A stretch of DNA of 64,000 nt from Microbacterium jejuense (GCF_019511665.1 NZ_JAEUAW010000006.1:1-64000), one strand, 5' to 3'. Numbered from the stretch's first letter, positions 1 through 8,223 are shown. Notes: generated from the letters alone by a model not told the origin. Translations and numbers: made by a program.

Positions 1-2
1 AG

Positions 3-101
3 CGTGAGGGCGACGCGTTCTCGATCAAGCAGTTCCACAAGCGCGCGCTCGACATCGGCGGCGTCGGCCTCGACACGCTGCGCTTCGCACTGTCGCGCTG
101 A
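3..101 (+). CDS. DUF885 family protein, C-terminal end only
   Basis: Only the last 32 codons are inside the window; the gene starts upstream. The reading frame that ends at the TGA at 99-101 contains FSIKQFHKRALDIGGVGLDT, which resembles the conserved C-terminus of DUF885 proteins, a family of predicted zinc-dependent peptidases of unknown substrate. The motif and a clean stop are what I see; the family call comes from recognising that tail and no catalytic residues are visible here. It converges with the phosphoribosyltransferase gene, whose stop lies ten bases away, and I see no terminator between them. Confidence 0.6.
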   Translation, partial: REGDAFSIKQFHKRALDIGGVGLDTLRFALSR

Positions 102-110
102 CGCGTCCCT

Positions 111-746
111 TCATCCGAGGAGGTCGTGGCGCTGCCGCAGCAGCGCCACGACCTCCTCGTCGCTCGTCTGCGTGAACGCGTCGTAGAACTGCCCGACCGC
201 CCAGAAATCCGCCTCGCGGTGCGGACACACGTACTCGTCCGCGGCATCGGCCGGCGGCATCCATCGCTCCGGCGCGACCGGGACGGCCAACACGATGCGC
301 GACGGTTCGTGGCGGCGCAGGGCGCGGCACGCCGCGACGGCGCTGGCACCCGTGGCCACGCCGTCGTCCACGACGATGGCGGTGCGCCCCGCGAGGGTGG
401 CACGACCCGTGCCGTACGCATCGGTGCGTCGCCTCAGCTCGTCGCGCTCGGTGGATTCGACGCGTTCGACGTCGTGCTCGGTCATACCCGCCCAGCGCAC
501 GGCGTCCGCCGTCACGATGCGCACTCCCTCGGCGATCGCTCCGACCGCGAACTCCTCCTGGCCGGCGGCGCCGAGCTTGCGGACGACGACGGCGTCGAGT
601 TCGAGGCCGAGAGCCCCGGCGACCTCGGCCGCGACGACCACTCCGCCGCGGGCGATTCCCAGCACGACGGCATCCGTTCCGCGCCACGGTTCCAGATGTG
701 CGGCGAGCACGCGCCCCGCGGCCCGCCGGTCGGCGAACAGGGCCAT
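111..746 (-). CDS. Phosphoribosyltransferase family protein
   Basis: A 211-residue type I phosphoribosyltransferase-fold protein. The PRPP-binding signature VVDDGVATG is at about residues 125-133, followed by the usual small-residue run. Such stand-alone proteins are often annotated only as phosphoribosyltransferase; the acceptor base cannot be read from sequence. The ATG at 746 was chosen because MALFADR matches the usual N-terminus of the group, whereas the frame upstream runs antisense through the SGNH hydrolase gene. It is divergent from that hydrolase, with 61 bases between the two starts. It is single-copy here, and nothing beside it suggests a nucleotide salvage operon. Confidence 0.8.
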   Translation of the reverse strand: MALFADRRAAGRVLAAHLEPWRGTDAVVLGIARGGVVVAAEVAGALGLELDAVVVRKLGAAGQEEFAVGAIAEGVRIVTADAVRWAGMTEHDVERVESTERDELRRRTDAYGTGRATLAGRTAIVVDDGVATGASAVAACRALRRHEPSRIVLAVPVAPERWMPPADAADEYVCPHREADFWAVGQFYDAFTQTSDEEVVALLRQRHDLLG

Positions 747-807
747 GGCTCCACCGTACGCCGCCGGGGCGGCGAGGAGCACCCCGCCCCGGCCATAGGG
801 TGGAGGG

Positions 808-1569
808 GTGGCATCCGTTCGATACGTCGCGATCGGCGACTCCTTCACCGAGGGCGTGGGGGACGAGCTGCCCGACGGACACGTTCGCGGGTGGGCGGAC
901 CTCGTCGCACAGGGATGGGCGGATGCACGGGGGGAGCCGGTCGAGTATGCCAACCTGGCCATCCGCGGCAAGCTCGTGTGGCCGATCGTCGAGCAGCAGC
1001 TCGAGCCGGCCCTGGCCCTGAAGCCCACGCACCTGTCCTTCAACGGCGGCGGCAACGACATGCTGCGCCCCCGCACGAGCGTCTCGGGCGTCGTCGACGC
1101 GTTCGAGACGGTGCTGCGCCGCTGCGACGAGGAGGGCGTGCAGCTCATCGTGCTGTCGGGTGCCAACCCGTCCGGTCAGCTGCCGATGCGGCGACTCATC
1201 CAGCGTCGCGGCGACCTGCTGTCGCACGCCGTCGAGGCGCACCTCGCGTCACGCCCGGACGTCGTGCGCGCGTACAACTGGTTCGATGCCGAACTGGCGA
1301 CGCCGCCGTTCTGGTCCGAGGACCGACTGCACATGAACTCCAGAGGGCATCACCGCGTCGCGGCGCGCGTGCTCGACGCGCTGGGACTCGCCCCGCACCC
1401 GGAGTGGTGGTCCCTTCCGCCGCTGCCGCCCACGGGCACGCGAGGTGCGGCCTACTACCGTGAGCACGTCGGGCCGTGGGTGCGCCGGCGGCTCACCGGC
1501 ACCTCTTCGGGCGACGGCCGGGAGCCGAAGTTCGGCGGCGGCTGGACCTCGATCGCCCCGTCGGTCTGA
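808..1569 (+). CDS. SGNH/GDSL-type esterase or lipase
   Basis: A 253-residue cytoplasmic hydrolase without a signal peptide. Block I is GDSFTEG (nucleophile Ser12), block III is GGGND, and block V is DRLHMNSRGH, giving the Ser-Asn-Asp/His set of the SGNH fold. The family deacylates or de-esterifies small substrates; the substrate here is unknown. The start is GTG with GGAGG almost touching it, and TAGGGT lies about nine bases upstream, so the mRNA may be leaderless or nearly so. It is clearly paralogous to the hydrolase at 40917-41777, with the same RYVA-GDSFTEGVGD opening and the same YANLAIRG and GGND blocks. Confidence 0.85.
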   Translation: MASVRYVAIGDSFTEGVGDELPDGHVRGWADLVAQGWADARGEPVEYANLAIRGKLVWPIVEQQLEPALALKPTHLSFNGGGNDMLRPRTSVSGVVDAFETVLRRCDEEGVQLIVLSGANPSGQLPMRRLIQRRGDLLSHAVEAHLASRPDVVRAYNWFDAELATPPFWSEDRLHMNSRGHHRVAARVLDALGLAPHPEWWSLPPLPPTGTRGAAYYREHVGPWVRRRLTGTSSGDGREPKFGGGWTSIAPSV

Positions 1570-1582
1570 CGCGTCGACGCGT

Positions 1583-2155
1583 TCAGTCCTGGGGCGCCGC
1601 GGTCACGCGGTAGGTGAGCTCGGCGAACGCACCGGCCTGTCGCACGGCCGTCAGCTCGAGGCGATCCGCGCCGAGCGCGCGGGGGAGCAGCGGCTTGCCG
1701 GATGCCAGCGTGGCGGGCGCGACGGACACGCGGATCTCGTCGAGCAGTCCGGCGTCAGCGAACTGGCCCGCGAGATCGCCGCCACCGACGACCCACACGT
1801 CCTTGCCGTCGGCGGCGTCACGGATCTGCGGCCACACCTCGGCCACGTCGCCCGATGCGAAGCGGATGTCGACGCCTGGGACGATCGGCTGATCCCGGCT
1901 GCTGAACACCCACGTCGGCCGATCACCGTAGTACGAAGGCCATTTCTCGGGATGCGCCACGAGGTCCTCGTGCTCGAGCACCCAGCGGTAGGTCGACGAG
2001 CCCTGGACCAGAACGCCGATGCCGGCGAGGAACTCGTGGAAGTCGGCATCGCCTCCTTCGCCGCCGGGGACCGAGAACAGCCAGTCCAGCGAGTCCTCGT
2101 CGTCGGCGAGGAAGCCATTGAGCGTGGTGGCGGTGTAGAAGATCACGCGAGCCAT
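1583..2155 (-). CDS. Dihydrofolate reductase-like (RibD C-terminal domain) protein
   Basis: A 190-residue protein starting MARVIFYTATTLNGFLADD, the usual opening of stand-alone RibD_C/DHFR-fold reductases, with VWVVGGGDLAGQF as the NADPH-binding glycine strand in the middle. These proteins are not true folate reductases. Most are uncharacterised NADPH-dependent enzymes. The ATG at 2155 fits the family N-terminus; an upstream start would run into the promoter of the divergent ArsR gene. It converges with the SGNH hydrolase, leaving only 13 bases between stops. Confidence 0.8.
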   Translation of the reverse strand: MARVIFYTATTLNGFLADDEDSLDWLFSVPGGEGGDADFHEFLAGIGVLVQGSSTYRWVLEHEDLVAHPEKWPSYYGDRPTWVFSSRDQPIVPGVDIRFASGDVAEVWPQIRDAADGKDVWVVGGGDLAGQFADAGLLDEIRVSVAPATLASGKPLLPRALGADRLELTAVRQAGAFAELTYRVTAAPQD

Positions 2156-2200
2156 GCCGTCACCGTAACGCGACCCGCCGACACCGCTCCTCCCAGGGTG

Positions 2201-2247
2201 TTGACACGTATTCAACCAGGTAGTACTGTACTGATCAGTTGAATACG
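2201..2247 (+). promoter_or_regulatory. Promoter with nested palindromic operator for the ArsR/SRPBCC operon
   Basis: A perfect -35 TTGACA (2201-2206) is followed after 17 bases by TACTGT (2224-2229) as the -10 box. Around the -10 lies a perfect 10-base inverted repeat: CGTATTCAAC (2207-2216) and GTTGAATACG (2238-2247). An inner palindrome AGTAC-T-GTACT (2222-2232) has exactly the same centre, base 2227. A dimeric repressor bound here would cover the -10 box. The ArsR-family gene starts ten bases downstream, so autoregulation is the obvious inference. A Shine-Dalgarno GAGGTG follows the second arm. Confidence 0.85.
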
Positions 2248-2256
2248 AGGTGAGTC

Positions 2257-2637
2257 ATGACCGACACCCTGAGCCGCACCTTCGCGGCACTGGCGGATCC
2301 GACACGACGCGCCATCCTCGCCCGACTGAGCGAGGGTGAAGCGACCGTCGGCGAGCTCGCCGAGCCGTTCGACATGACCTTCGCGGCCGTGTCGAAGCAC
2401 CTGCGCGTGCTGCAGGAGGCCGGGCTCGTCACGCGCGGCCGCACCGCCCAGTACCGCCCCGCCCAGCTCGACGCACGGCCGCTGGCGGCCGCATCCGCAT
2501 GGATCGGCGACTACGCGAGATTCTGGGACGACAGCCTCACCGCGCTCGACCAGTACCTCAACGCCCTGCAGCAGCTGGGCGCCACCACACCTGAGAACGA
2601 CCCCCGCACGAACGACAAGGAGAACGACCATGACTGA
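2257..2637 (+). CDS. ArsR-family winged-helix transcriptional regulator
   Basis: A 126-residue repressor. The winged-helix core TRRAILARLSEGEATVGELA and the recognition helix MTFAAVSKHLRVLQEAG occupy about residues 17-62. There is no Cys-x-Cys metal-binding motif in the recognition region, so it probably does not sense metal; it belongs to the group that travels with SRPBCC proteins and often responds to small organic ligands. It overlaps the downstream SRPBCC gene by eight bases, so the two are translationally coupled. The upstream palindrome at 2207-2247 is the likely self-operator. Confidence 0.88.
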   Translation: MTDTLSRTFAALADPTRRAILARLSEGEATVGELAEPFDMTFAAVSKHLRVLQEAGLVTRGRTAQYRPAQLDARPLAAASAWIGDYARFWDDSLTALDQYLNALQQLGATTPENDPRTNDKENDHD

Positions 2638-3073
2638 GTACTTCACGGTGACCCGCACCCTGCGGGCACCCCGCGAGCTGGTGTTCGAGACCCTCATCAA
2701 GCCCGAGCACTTCGCCGTGTGGTTCGGCACCGCCGCGGTCGAGGTGCCGCAAGAGACCCTCACGATGGACGTGCGACCCGGCGGCCAGTTCCGCGCCGTG
2801 ATGCACCTGCCGGACGGCAACCGCATCGACTGGGCGGGCGAGTACAAGGTGGTGGAGCCGCCGTCGCACCTGTCCATGACGCTCACCGACCAGCCGGGCG
2901 ACGACACGGGTCTTCCGGTGCTGTTCGACCTTGAAGAGACCACCGACGGCACCGTTCTGACGATCCGACAGGACCGGTCCGACTTCACCGACGAGCAGGT
3001 CGCCGCCACGATCGCCGGCTACAACGAGTTCATCGACGACATCGAGCGCGTGCTGGAGCGGCTGCAGGCCTGA
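2630..3073 (+). CDS. SRPBCC (AHSA1-like) domain protein
   Basis: A 147-residue START-like fold protein. It opens with TEYFTVTRTLRAPRELVFET, the strand-helix start of the AHSA1/polyketide-cyclase-like family, and contains a VWFGTAAVEVP segment and the central AGEYKVVEPPSHLSMT strand pair. These proteins have a hydrophobic cavity that binds small molecules; in ArsR-SRPBCC operons the partner is commonly thought to bind or modify the inducing ligand. It is translated from an ATG inside the end of the regulator gene, so one transcript makes both. No catalytic residues can be assigned. Confidence 0.85.
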   Translation: MTEYFTVTRTLRAPRELVFETLIKPEHFAVWFGTAAVEVPQETLTMDVRPGGQFRAVMHLPDGNRIDWAGEYKVVEPPSHLSMTLTDQPGDDTGLPVLFDLEETTDGTVLTIRQDRSDFTDEQVAATIAGYNEFIDDIERVLERLQA

Positions 3074-3082
3074 GAGCCGTCG

Positions 3083-3919
3083 TCACAGGGCGCCCGGACG
3101 CCGCAGCGCGCTCATCGCGAGCACGCTGCCCGCCCGGGCGCTCTCGTACGCATCGGCGCCGGCCAGCGCCGCAGTGAGGCACCCGGCGGCGAACGCGTCA
3201 CCCGCCCCGGTCGAGTCGATCACGCGGTCGACACCCTCGACGGGCACGTCGGACGAGACTCCGTCCACCGTGACGCGGACGGGACGCGGACCGCGCTTGA
3301 CGACGTAGACGCCGGGGATCTCGATCCGGAGCTCGGCCGCGACCCGCGACTCGTCGTCGTTCGCGAACACGACGTCAGGGCGCACGTCGTCGAGGATCCT
3401 CTGGAGCACGACATCGCCGAGGCCGCGCATCGTCGCGACACTCGACAGATCGACGCTCACACGCGCACCGTCGGCAGCCGCCCGAGCCGCGGCATCCATC
3501 AGCGCGCGGCGTGAACGCGGCACCGCGAACCCGTACAGCGGCATGTGCACCCACTGTGCGCCGCGCAGCCATGCCGGGTCGATCGCATCGAGCTCGGCCG
3601 CGGCGCCGCGGTCGGTGATCATCGTGCGTTCGCCCACCGCATCGACGAGCACGACGATCGAACCGGTGCGACCAGCGCGCTGCACCCGCACCTCGACGCC
3701 GGCAGACTCCAGCTCGGCGACGAGCGCGTGGGCGAGGGTGTCGTCGCCGACGCGGCCGACGAAACGGACGGGATGCCGCGGCCCGGCCGCCGCGGCCACG
3801 TTCGCCGCGCTGCCGCCCCGCGTGAGGCGCACCTCGGCGGGATTGTCGGTGCCGCGCTCCAGGGCCGCTCCGCCGAGCACGATCAGATCGGCGACGAGGT
3901 CCCCGATGACGACGAGCAT
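3083..3919 (-). CDS. psuK: PfkB-family carbohydrate kinase, probable pseudouridine kinase
   Basis: A 278-residue ribokinase-type kinase. Near the N-terminus is GGSAANVAAAAG, the substrate-binding glycine region. Near the C-terminus is DSTGAGDAFAAG, which holds the catalytic Asp and the anion hole. Pseudouridine kinase phosphorylates pseudouridine to its 5'-phosphate. The specific call rests on context: its ATG shares one base with the stop of the pseudouridine-5'-phosphate glycosidase gene upstream, and the two catalyse consecutive steps. Without that neighbour the family alone would not distinguish it from other nucleoside or sugar kinases. Confidence 0.82.
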   Translation of the reverse strand: MLVVIGDLVADLIVLGGAALERGTDNPAEVRLTRGGSAANVAAAAGPRHPVRFVGRVGDDTLAHALVAELESAGVEVRVQRAGRTGSIVVLVDAVGERTMITDRGAAAELDAIDPAWLRGAQWVHMPLYGFAVPRSRRALMDAAARAAADGARVSVDLSSVATMRGLGDVVLQRILDDVRPDVVFANDDESRVAAELRIEIPGVYVVKRGPRPVRVTVDGVSSDVPVEGVDRVIDSTGAGDAFAAGCLTAALAGADAYESARAGSVLAMSALRRPGAL

Positions 3920-4830
3920 CAGACGGCCGACAGGGCGGCGGCGATGCGGGCGCCGAGGTCGACGTTGCCGCGGTACACCTCGACGTTGACGTCGAGACTG
4001 CGACCGGCCGTCTCGCGCTGGAAGTAGTCGAGAAGGAAGGGCGTGGTGTCGTGCCCGGCGATGCCGTCGGCCTCGGCGGCCGCGAGCGCTCGGCGCAGCA
4101 CGCGGTCGTGCTCGCGCGGATCCAGCTGCCGCTCGACGGCGAGCGGGTTGGCGACGAGAAGGGTCGACGCGATACCCAGCTCGTCGCGCGTGCGCGCGAT
4201 CGCGGCGATCTCGGCGGGGGAGTCGACCGCGTACTCGATGTCGTGACCCGAATCGGCCACGTAGAAGCCCGGGTAGTCGGTCGTGCGGTAGCCGACCACC
4301 GCAAGACCGAGCGTCTCGAGGCGCTCCAGGGTGAGCGGGATGTCGAGGATCGACTTCACTCCGGCGCTCACCACCACCAGCGGCAGCCCCGCGAGCGCGG
4401 GAAGGTCGGCGGACTCGTCGAACGTCTGGGCGGCACCACGATGCACGCCGCCCAGGCCGCCGGTCGCGAACACCCGCACGCCCGCGCGCGCCGCGAGAAA
4501 GGCCGTCGCCGCGACCGTGGTCCCCGCACTCAGCCCCTTCACCGCTGCCACCGGCACGTCGCGCACGCTCGCCTTGACCACGCCGTCAGCCGTGCCGAGC
4601 TGCTCGATCTCGTCGGGCGTCAGGCCGACAGTCGGCCTGCCGTCGACGAGGCCGATCGTCGCGGGCACGACGCCGAGCGCGCGGACGCGCGCCTCGGCTT
4701 CGAGCGCGACGTCGATGTTGCGCGGGCGCGGCAGCCCGTGGGTGAAGATCGTCGACTCCAGTGCGAGCACCGGTTCGCCGTTCGCGACGGCCGCCCGCAC
4801 CTCGGGTGCGACGACGAGAGGATCGGACAA
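3919..4830 (-). CDS. psuG: Pseudouridine-5'-phosphate glycosidase
   Basis: A 303-residue enzyme that splits pseudouridine 5'-phosphate reversibly into uracil and ribose 5-phosphate. Conserved stretches are ALESTIFTHGLP, VKASVRDVP, ATGGLGGVHRGA with the metal-site region, VVSAGVKSILDIP and GHDTTPFLLD at the C-terminus; the length is normal for the family. I chose the TTG at 4830, which gives the usual 10-15 residues before the ALEST motif and lies just past the stop of the MFS gene 17 bases upstream. A GTG a dozen codons later is the alternative. It is followed with no gap by the kinase gene. Confidence 0.9.
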   Translation of the reverse strand: MSDPLVVAPEVRAAVANGEPVLALESTIFTHGLPRPRNIDVALEAEARVRALGVVPATIGLVDGRPTVGLTPDEIEQLGTADGVVKASVRDVPVAAVKGLSAGTTVAATAFLAARAGVRVFATGGLGGVHRGAAQTFDESADLPALAGLPLVVVSAGVKSILDIPLTLERLETLGLAVVGYRTTDYPGFYVADSGHDIEYAVDSPAEIAAIARTRDELGIASTLLVANPLAVERQLDPREHDRVLRRALAAAEADGIAGHDTTPFLLDYFQRETAGRSLDVNVEVYRGNVDLGARIAAALSAV

Positions 4831-4847
4831 GTGAGTATCTTGGCGGA

Positions 4848-6149
4848 TCAGCCGCGCTGTCGTCGCGGCGCGCGCGGCGGGTCGATGCCCAGCCGGATCC
4901 GTGTGCGCTTGCGCTCGATGACGATGAAGGTCCCCCCGAGCGCCCACAGCGGCACCTGCATGAGGAACGCGATGCGGAAAGCGTCCAGGCTGTACGTCGC
5001 GGGCGTGCCCGCGCCCTGCAGGTCGAGGGCGAGTCCGATGAGGAGGATCGCGACGAGCGCCGCCAGGAACCCTCCCGCGTTCGTCACCCCCGTGGCTGTG
5101 CTCAGGCGGTGCGAAGGGTTGTGCGTGCGGGCGTGATCGAAGGCGATCATGGATGCCGGACCGCCGGTCGCGAGGGCCACCGCGAGCACGAGCAACAGCC
5201 ACAGCGGCGCCGGCCCCGGGTACGCGATGACCGCGAGCCATGCGAGCGCCTGGACCACGACCGTGGGCAGCACGAGGGCACGCGACCGCAGGTGCGGCAC
5301 CCGGCGTGAGAGCTCGCCCATGATGGGGCCGAGCGCCATGCCGACCACGACGTACAGCGACATGATCGACGCGGCCTCTGCCGTGCTGCGCCCTTCGCCG
5401 GCGGTGAGGAACGGCATGCCCCACAGCAGCACGAACGCCGTACCCGCGAACGGCGTGGTGAAGTGCGACCAGAACGCCAGCCTCGTGCCGGGGTGCGCCC
5501 ACGCGGCGCGGATGCCGACACCGGTGTCGACGGCCGAGGTGACGACCCGGATCGCACCGGTGTCGGTGTCGACGGATACGTCCTCGTCGCGGTCGGGCGG
5601 ATGGTTGCGGATGAGCAGGAACACCAGCACGGCGAACAGCACGCCGAGCCCCGCGATGCTTCCGAACGTGATGGACCATGTCGTCGCGTGCAGCAGGGCA
5701 GCCAAGGGCACTAGGGCGACCAGCTGACCCGTCTGCCCGACGATGCCGGTGAGCTGCACCATGATGGGACCCCGCTGTGCGGGGAACCACGTCGCGATCA
5801 GGCGCAGCACGCCGGGGAAGACGGCCGCGTCACCCGCACCGAGCAGCATGCGTGCGAGGATCGCCACTCCGACGCTGGGCGAGACGGCCATGGTGAGCTG
5901 GCCCACCGCCATGAGCAGCATCCCGATCGTCATGATCGGCCGGGCGCCATACCGGTCCAGCAGCACGCCGATCGGGATCTGCATGCCGCCGTAGACGGCG
6001 AGCTGGACGACGGCGAACAGCGACAGCGTCGCGGCGTCGGCGTCGAACCGGGCCGCGGCGTCCACGCCGACGGCGCTGAGCGAAGAGCGGTTCGTGATCG
6101 CGAGCACGTACGCGGCGACCCCGACGGTCCAGATGATCCATGCCCGCAT
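4848..6149 (-). CDS. MFS transporter, possibly for pseudouridine or a nucleoside
   Basis: A 433-residue major facilitator with about twelve hydrophobic segments. The loop-2 motif region is seen as GVLLDRYGARP. The ATG at 6149 was preferred because MRAWIIWTVGVAAYVLAITN begins directly with the first membrane helix; the longer frame adds an unlikely basic tail. GAGGGG lies upstream as a possible ribosome site. It is the first gene of a three-gene minus-strand unit with psuG and psuK (17-base and one-base spacings), so import of pseudouridine or a related nucleoside is a reasonable inference, not something the sequence proves. Confidence 0.8.
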   Translation of the reverse strand: MRAWIIWTVGVAAYVLAITNRSSLSAVGVDAAARFDADAATLSLFAVVQLAVYGGMQIPIGVLLDRYGARPIMTIGMLLMAVGQLTMAVSPSVGVAILARMLLGAGDAAVFPGVLRLIATWFPAQRGPIMVQLTGIVGQTGQLVALVPLAALLHATTWSITFGSIAGLGVLFAVLVFLLIRNHPPDRDEDVSVDTDTGAIRVVTSAVDTGVGIRAAWAHPGTRLAFWSHFTTPFAGTAFVLLWGMPFLTAGEGRSTAEAASIMSLYVVVGMALGPIMGELSRRVPHLRSRALVLPTVVVQALAWLAVIAYPGPAPLWLLLVLAVALATGGPASMIAFDHARTHNPSHRLSTATGVTNAGGFLAALVAILLIGLALDLQGAGTPATYSLDAFRIAFLMQVPLWALGGTFIVIERKRTRIRLGIDPPRAPRRQRG

Positions 6150-6340
6150 CCCCGGCCCCCTCGCGGCGGGGCGGGACAGGCTGTGCACCCTTAAAGCGTA
6201 GTCACCGGGCAGGAGGGGTCGCGGCATCCACTTGTCAAGCCCCTCCCGGCGGAACCGCGGGATCGACCAGCCTGGTACCCGGGACAACCCCGTCCCCAGG
6301 CCCGGGGAGGGCTGAGGAGCACTCCGGAAAGGAGCTTCGC

Positions 6341-6604
6341 ATGAGTATCGGAGCAGGAATCGTACTGTTCGCGATCGGAGCCATCCTGGCGTTCGCGCTG
6401 AACGTTCAGGTGGACTGGGTCAACCTCGACATGATCGGCTACATCCTGATGGGCGCCGGCGTCGTGATCTTCCTTGTCGGCATCGTCCTGATGATGCGTC
6501 GCCGTCGGTCCGACGTGGTGACGCACACGGCAGTGGATCCCGCCGGAGACGAGCGAGTCGTGCGCCGTTCGACGCGCACGCCGGACGACACCGCCGGACT
6601 CTGA
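6341..6604 (+). CDS. DUF6458-like small membrane protein
   Basis: An 87-residue protein with two transmembrane helices (about residues 3-21 and 31-53). They are separated by the polar loop NVQVDWVNLDMI and followed by an arginine-rich cytosolic tail. This layout is typical of DUF6458, a family common in actinobacteria with no known function. AAAGGAG sits well placed before the ATG at 6341. The gene stands alone between the divergent MFS gene and a convergent acetyltransferase, and is followed by a strong hairpin. Nothing in the sequence suggests what it does. Confidence 0.75.
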   Translation: MSIGAGIVLFAIGAILAFALNVQVDWVNLDMIGYILMGAGVVIFLVGIVLMMRRRRSDVVTHTAVDPAGDERVVRRSTRTPDDTAGL

Positions 6605-6614
6605 CGCACAGCAC

Positions 6615-6646
6615 GTGGGGCGGGCGCTCGGGGGCGCCCGCCCCAC
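6615..6646. terminator. Bidirectional hairpin terminator
   Basis: A perfect 13-base stem, GTGGGGCGGGCGC (6615-6627) against its complement at 6634-6646, with a six-base loop and TTCT after it on the plus strand. It lies between the DUF6458 gene and the convergent acetyltransferase gene and can stop both transcripts. There is no long U-tract, as is usual in high-GC actinobacteria. Confidence 0.75.
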
Positions 6647-6654
6647 TTCTGCGT

Positions 6655-7332
6655 TCAGGCGTCGGTCGGGGTCCGGATAGCCTCGACCCCCTCGAGTTCG
6701 ACAGGGGCGCCGAGGAGGGCCGCGTGCGAGGTGCGCAGCGACTCCCAGCGCTCCCGCGTCATGAGGTAGCGGTTGTGCCGCACGGCGACACCCTCCCGCG
6801 CCACGAGCTCCGATCCGTCGGCCTCATACCCGAGGCGGCGCGAGACCGCATTCGACGCCGCGTTGTCGGCGAACGCACCCGAGGTCGCCGCAACGGCGCC
6901 GAAGCCCTCGAAGGCCAGATGCAGCACCAGCGCCCGCATGCGCGACCCGATGCCATGGCCTTGATGCTCCCGGCCGAGCCACGAGCCGCTCTGCACCGTC
7001 CGCAGCACGGACCAGTCCTTGGCCGTCAGCCCCTGCACGCCCACGGGCGCGCCGCGGTGCATGACCGCGAACTCGAGCACGAACGCCTGCGGCGACACGT
7101 TGCCGCGCAGGCTCCATTGGTAGGTGAGCACGCTGCGCGCGACCTCGTCGGCGGTGCCGCGCGTCCACGGATGCTCGAACGGCATGGCCTCGGGAGAGTG
7201 GATGCCGCGCCCGGCGATCTCCGCGAGTTCGAGGAGCAGGTCGTCGTCGATCCAGCGCAGCTCCAGGTCTCCGGCGCGCGCTCGAACGGCGGAGGCGGGC
7301 CAGAGTCGCGCGAGGGTGTCACGGTGCGGCAT
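6655..7332 (-). CDS. GNAT-family N-acetyltransferase
   Basis: A 225-residue protein with a GNAT fold. The acetyl-CoA pyrophosphate loop is visible as LGREHQGHGIGSRMRALV (Q-x-x-G-x-G/A type), followed by EGFGAVAATSGAFADNAASNAVSRRLGY, the usual end of ribosomal-protein-type acetyltransferases (RimJ/RimL-like). It transfers an acetyl group to an unknown amine. It starts at the ATG at 7332 and lies 39 bases downstream of the methyltransferase stop on the same strand, so the two may share a transcript. Confidence 0.82.
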   Translation of the reverse strand: MPHRDTLARLWPASAVRARAGDLELRWIDDDLLLELAEIAGRGIHSPEAMPFEHPWTRGTADEVARSVLTYQWSLRGNVSPQAFVLEFAVMHRGAPVGVQGLTAKDWSVLRTVQSGSWLGREHQGHGIGSRMRALVLHLAFEGFGAVAATSGAFADNAASNAVSRRLGYEADGSELVAREGVAVRHNRYLMTRERWESLRTSHAALLGAPVELEGVEAIRTPTDA

Positions 7333-7371
7333 CCCGGAAGTCTCTCAGAAGAGGATTGTCTGGGGAGGACG

Positions 7372-8178
7372 TCATTCGCGCGGTGCACGCTCGGCCAGCA
7401 GGCCGACGGTCGTATACGCCATCTCGAAGGCCCCGCCGGCCCGGTCGATCACCGAACCCATGCCCTGAAGCAGCCGCTCGAGCGACTCCGGCGGGATGCT
7501 GTCGTGTCCACCGGACGTCGGCACCTGATCGAGCCAGGCCTCCCGTGTGACGTGCGCCGACCATGTGATCCGCAGCGGCCGCGGGGTGCGGAAAGCGCCG
7601 GCCGCCCGGAGTCCCTCGGCCGCGGCATCCACGAACCTGCCATAGCCCTCCGCGGCCGAGGCGTCGCTCGCGAACGGTGTGAAGGGCAGTCCGGTCTCGA
7701 CCGAGCGATAGACCTCGGCGAATCCGGCCGCGATCTCGCGGGGAGGGTCCCCCGCGTTCCAGAACAGCGCGATGCGTCCGCCGTCTACCAATGCAGCAGC
7801 GGCGCGCTGTGCGCCGACGACCGGTTCGATCCAGTGCCAGCTCTGACCTGAGATGACGGCGTCGAAGCGCCGACCGGGGGCGTCCCATTCCTCGAAACGA
7901 GCGATATCGACGGAGATGCCGCGAGCACGCGCGATCTCGGCCATCCTCTCGTCGGGTTCGACGCCGTGCACGTCGCAGCCCGCCCGCAGGAAAGGCAGGG
8001 CCGCGATGCCGGTGCCAATGCCCACATCCAGGACGCGGCGGCCCGACAACCCGTCGAGCACCTCGTCGGCGAGCGCCGTCGGGTACTGCGGGCGTGCACG
8101 GTCGTACCGTGCAGCATCGGAACCGAAGCCCTCGGCGATCGCACGGTGATCGTGAGGCTGTGAGGGTAAAGTGACCAT
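7372..8178 (-). CDS. Class I SAM-dependent methyltransferase
   Basis: A 268-residue methyltransferase. Motif I is VLDVGIGTGIAALPFL, motif II region VHGVEPDERM, and FDAVISGQSWHWI is the motif IV stretch found in the ubiquinone/Trm9-type small-molecule methyltransferases. The substrate is unknown. Its ATG at 8178 lies one base from an inverted repeat shared with the divergent TetR gene, so it is the likely target of that repressor. Since TetR regulators often control their divergent neighbour, a role in modifying or clearing the TetR ligand is possible but unproven. Confidence 0.85.
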   Translation of the reverse strand: MVTLPSQPHDHRAIAEGFGSDAARYDRARPQYPTALADEVLDGLSGRRVLDVGIGTGIAALPFLRAGCDVHGVEPDERMAEIARARGISVDIARFEEWDAPGRRFDAVISGQSWHWIEPVVGAQRAAAALVDGGRIALFWNAGDPPREIAAGFAEVYRSVETGLPFTPFASDASAAEGYGRFVDAAAEGLRAAGAFRTPRPLRITWSAHVTREAWLDQVPTSGGHDSIPPESLERLLQGMGSVIDRAGGAFEMAYTTVGLLAERAPRE

Positions 8179-8206
8179 GTGCCCACTCTAAATGGGCACG
8201 CGCCCA
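8179..8206. promoter_or_regulatory. Overlapping palindromes between methyltransferase and TetR genes
   Basis: GTGCCCA (8179-8185) and TGGGCAC (8193-8199) form a perfect inverted repeat around the AT-rich heptamer CTCTAAA. The right arm TGGGC (8193-8197) pairs a second time with GCCCA (8202-8206), giving two overlapping sites. The 45-base gap between two divergent starts contains nothing else, so both promoters must be covered by a protein bound here. The TetR product is the obvious candidate. Confidence 0.7.
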
Positions 8207-8223
8207 CTTGAAAGGAACTTGTC

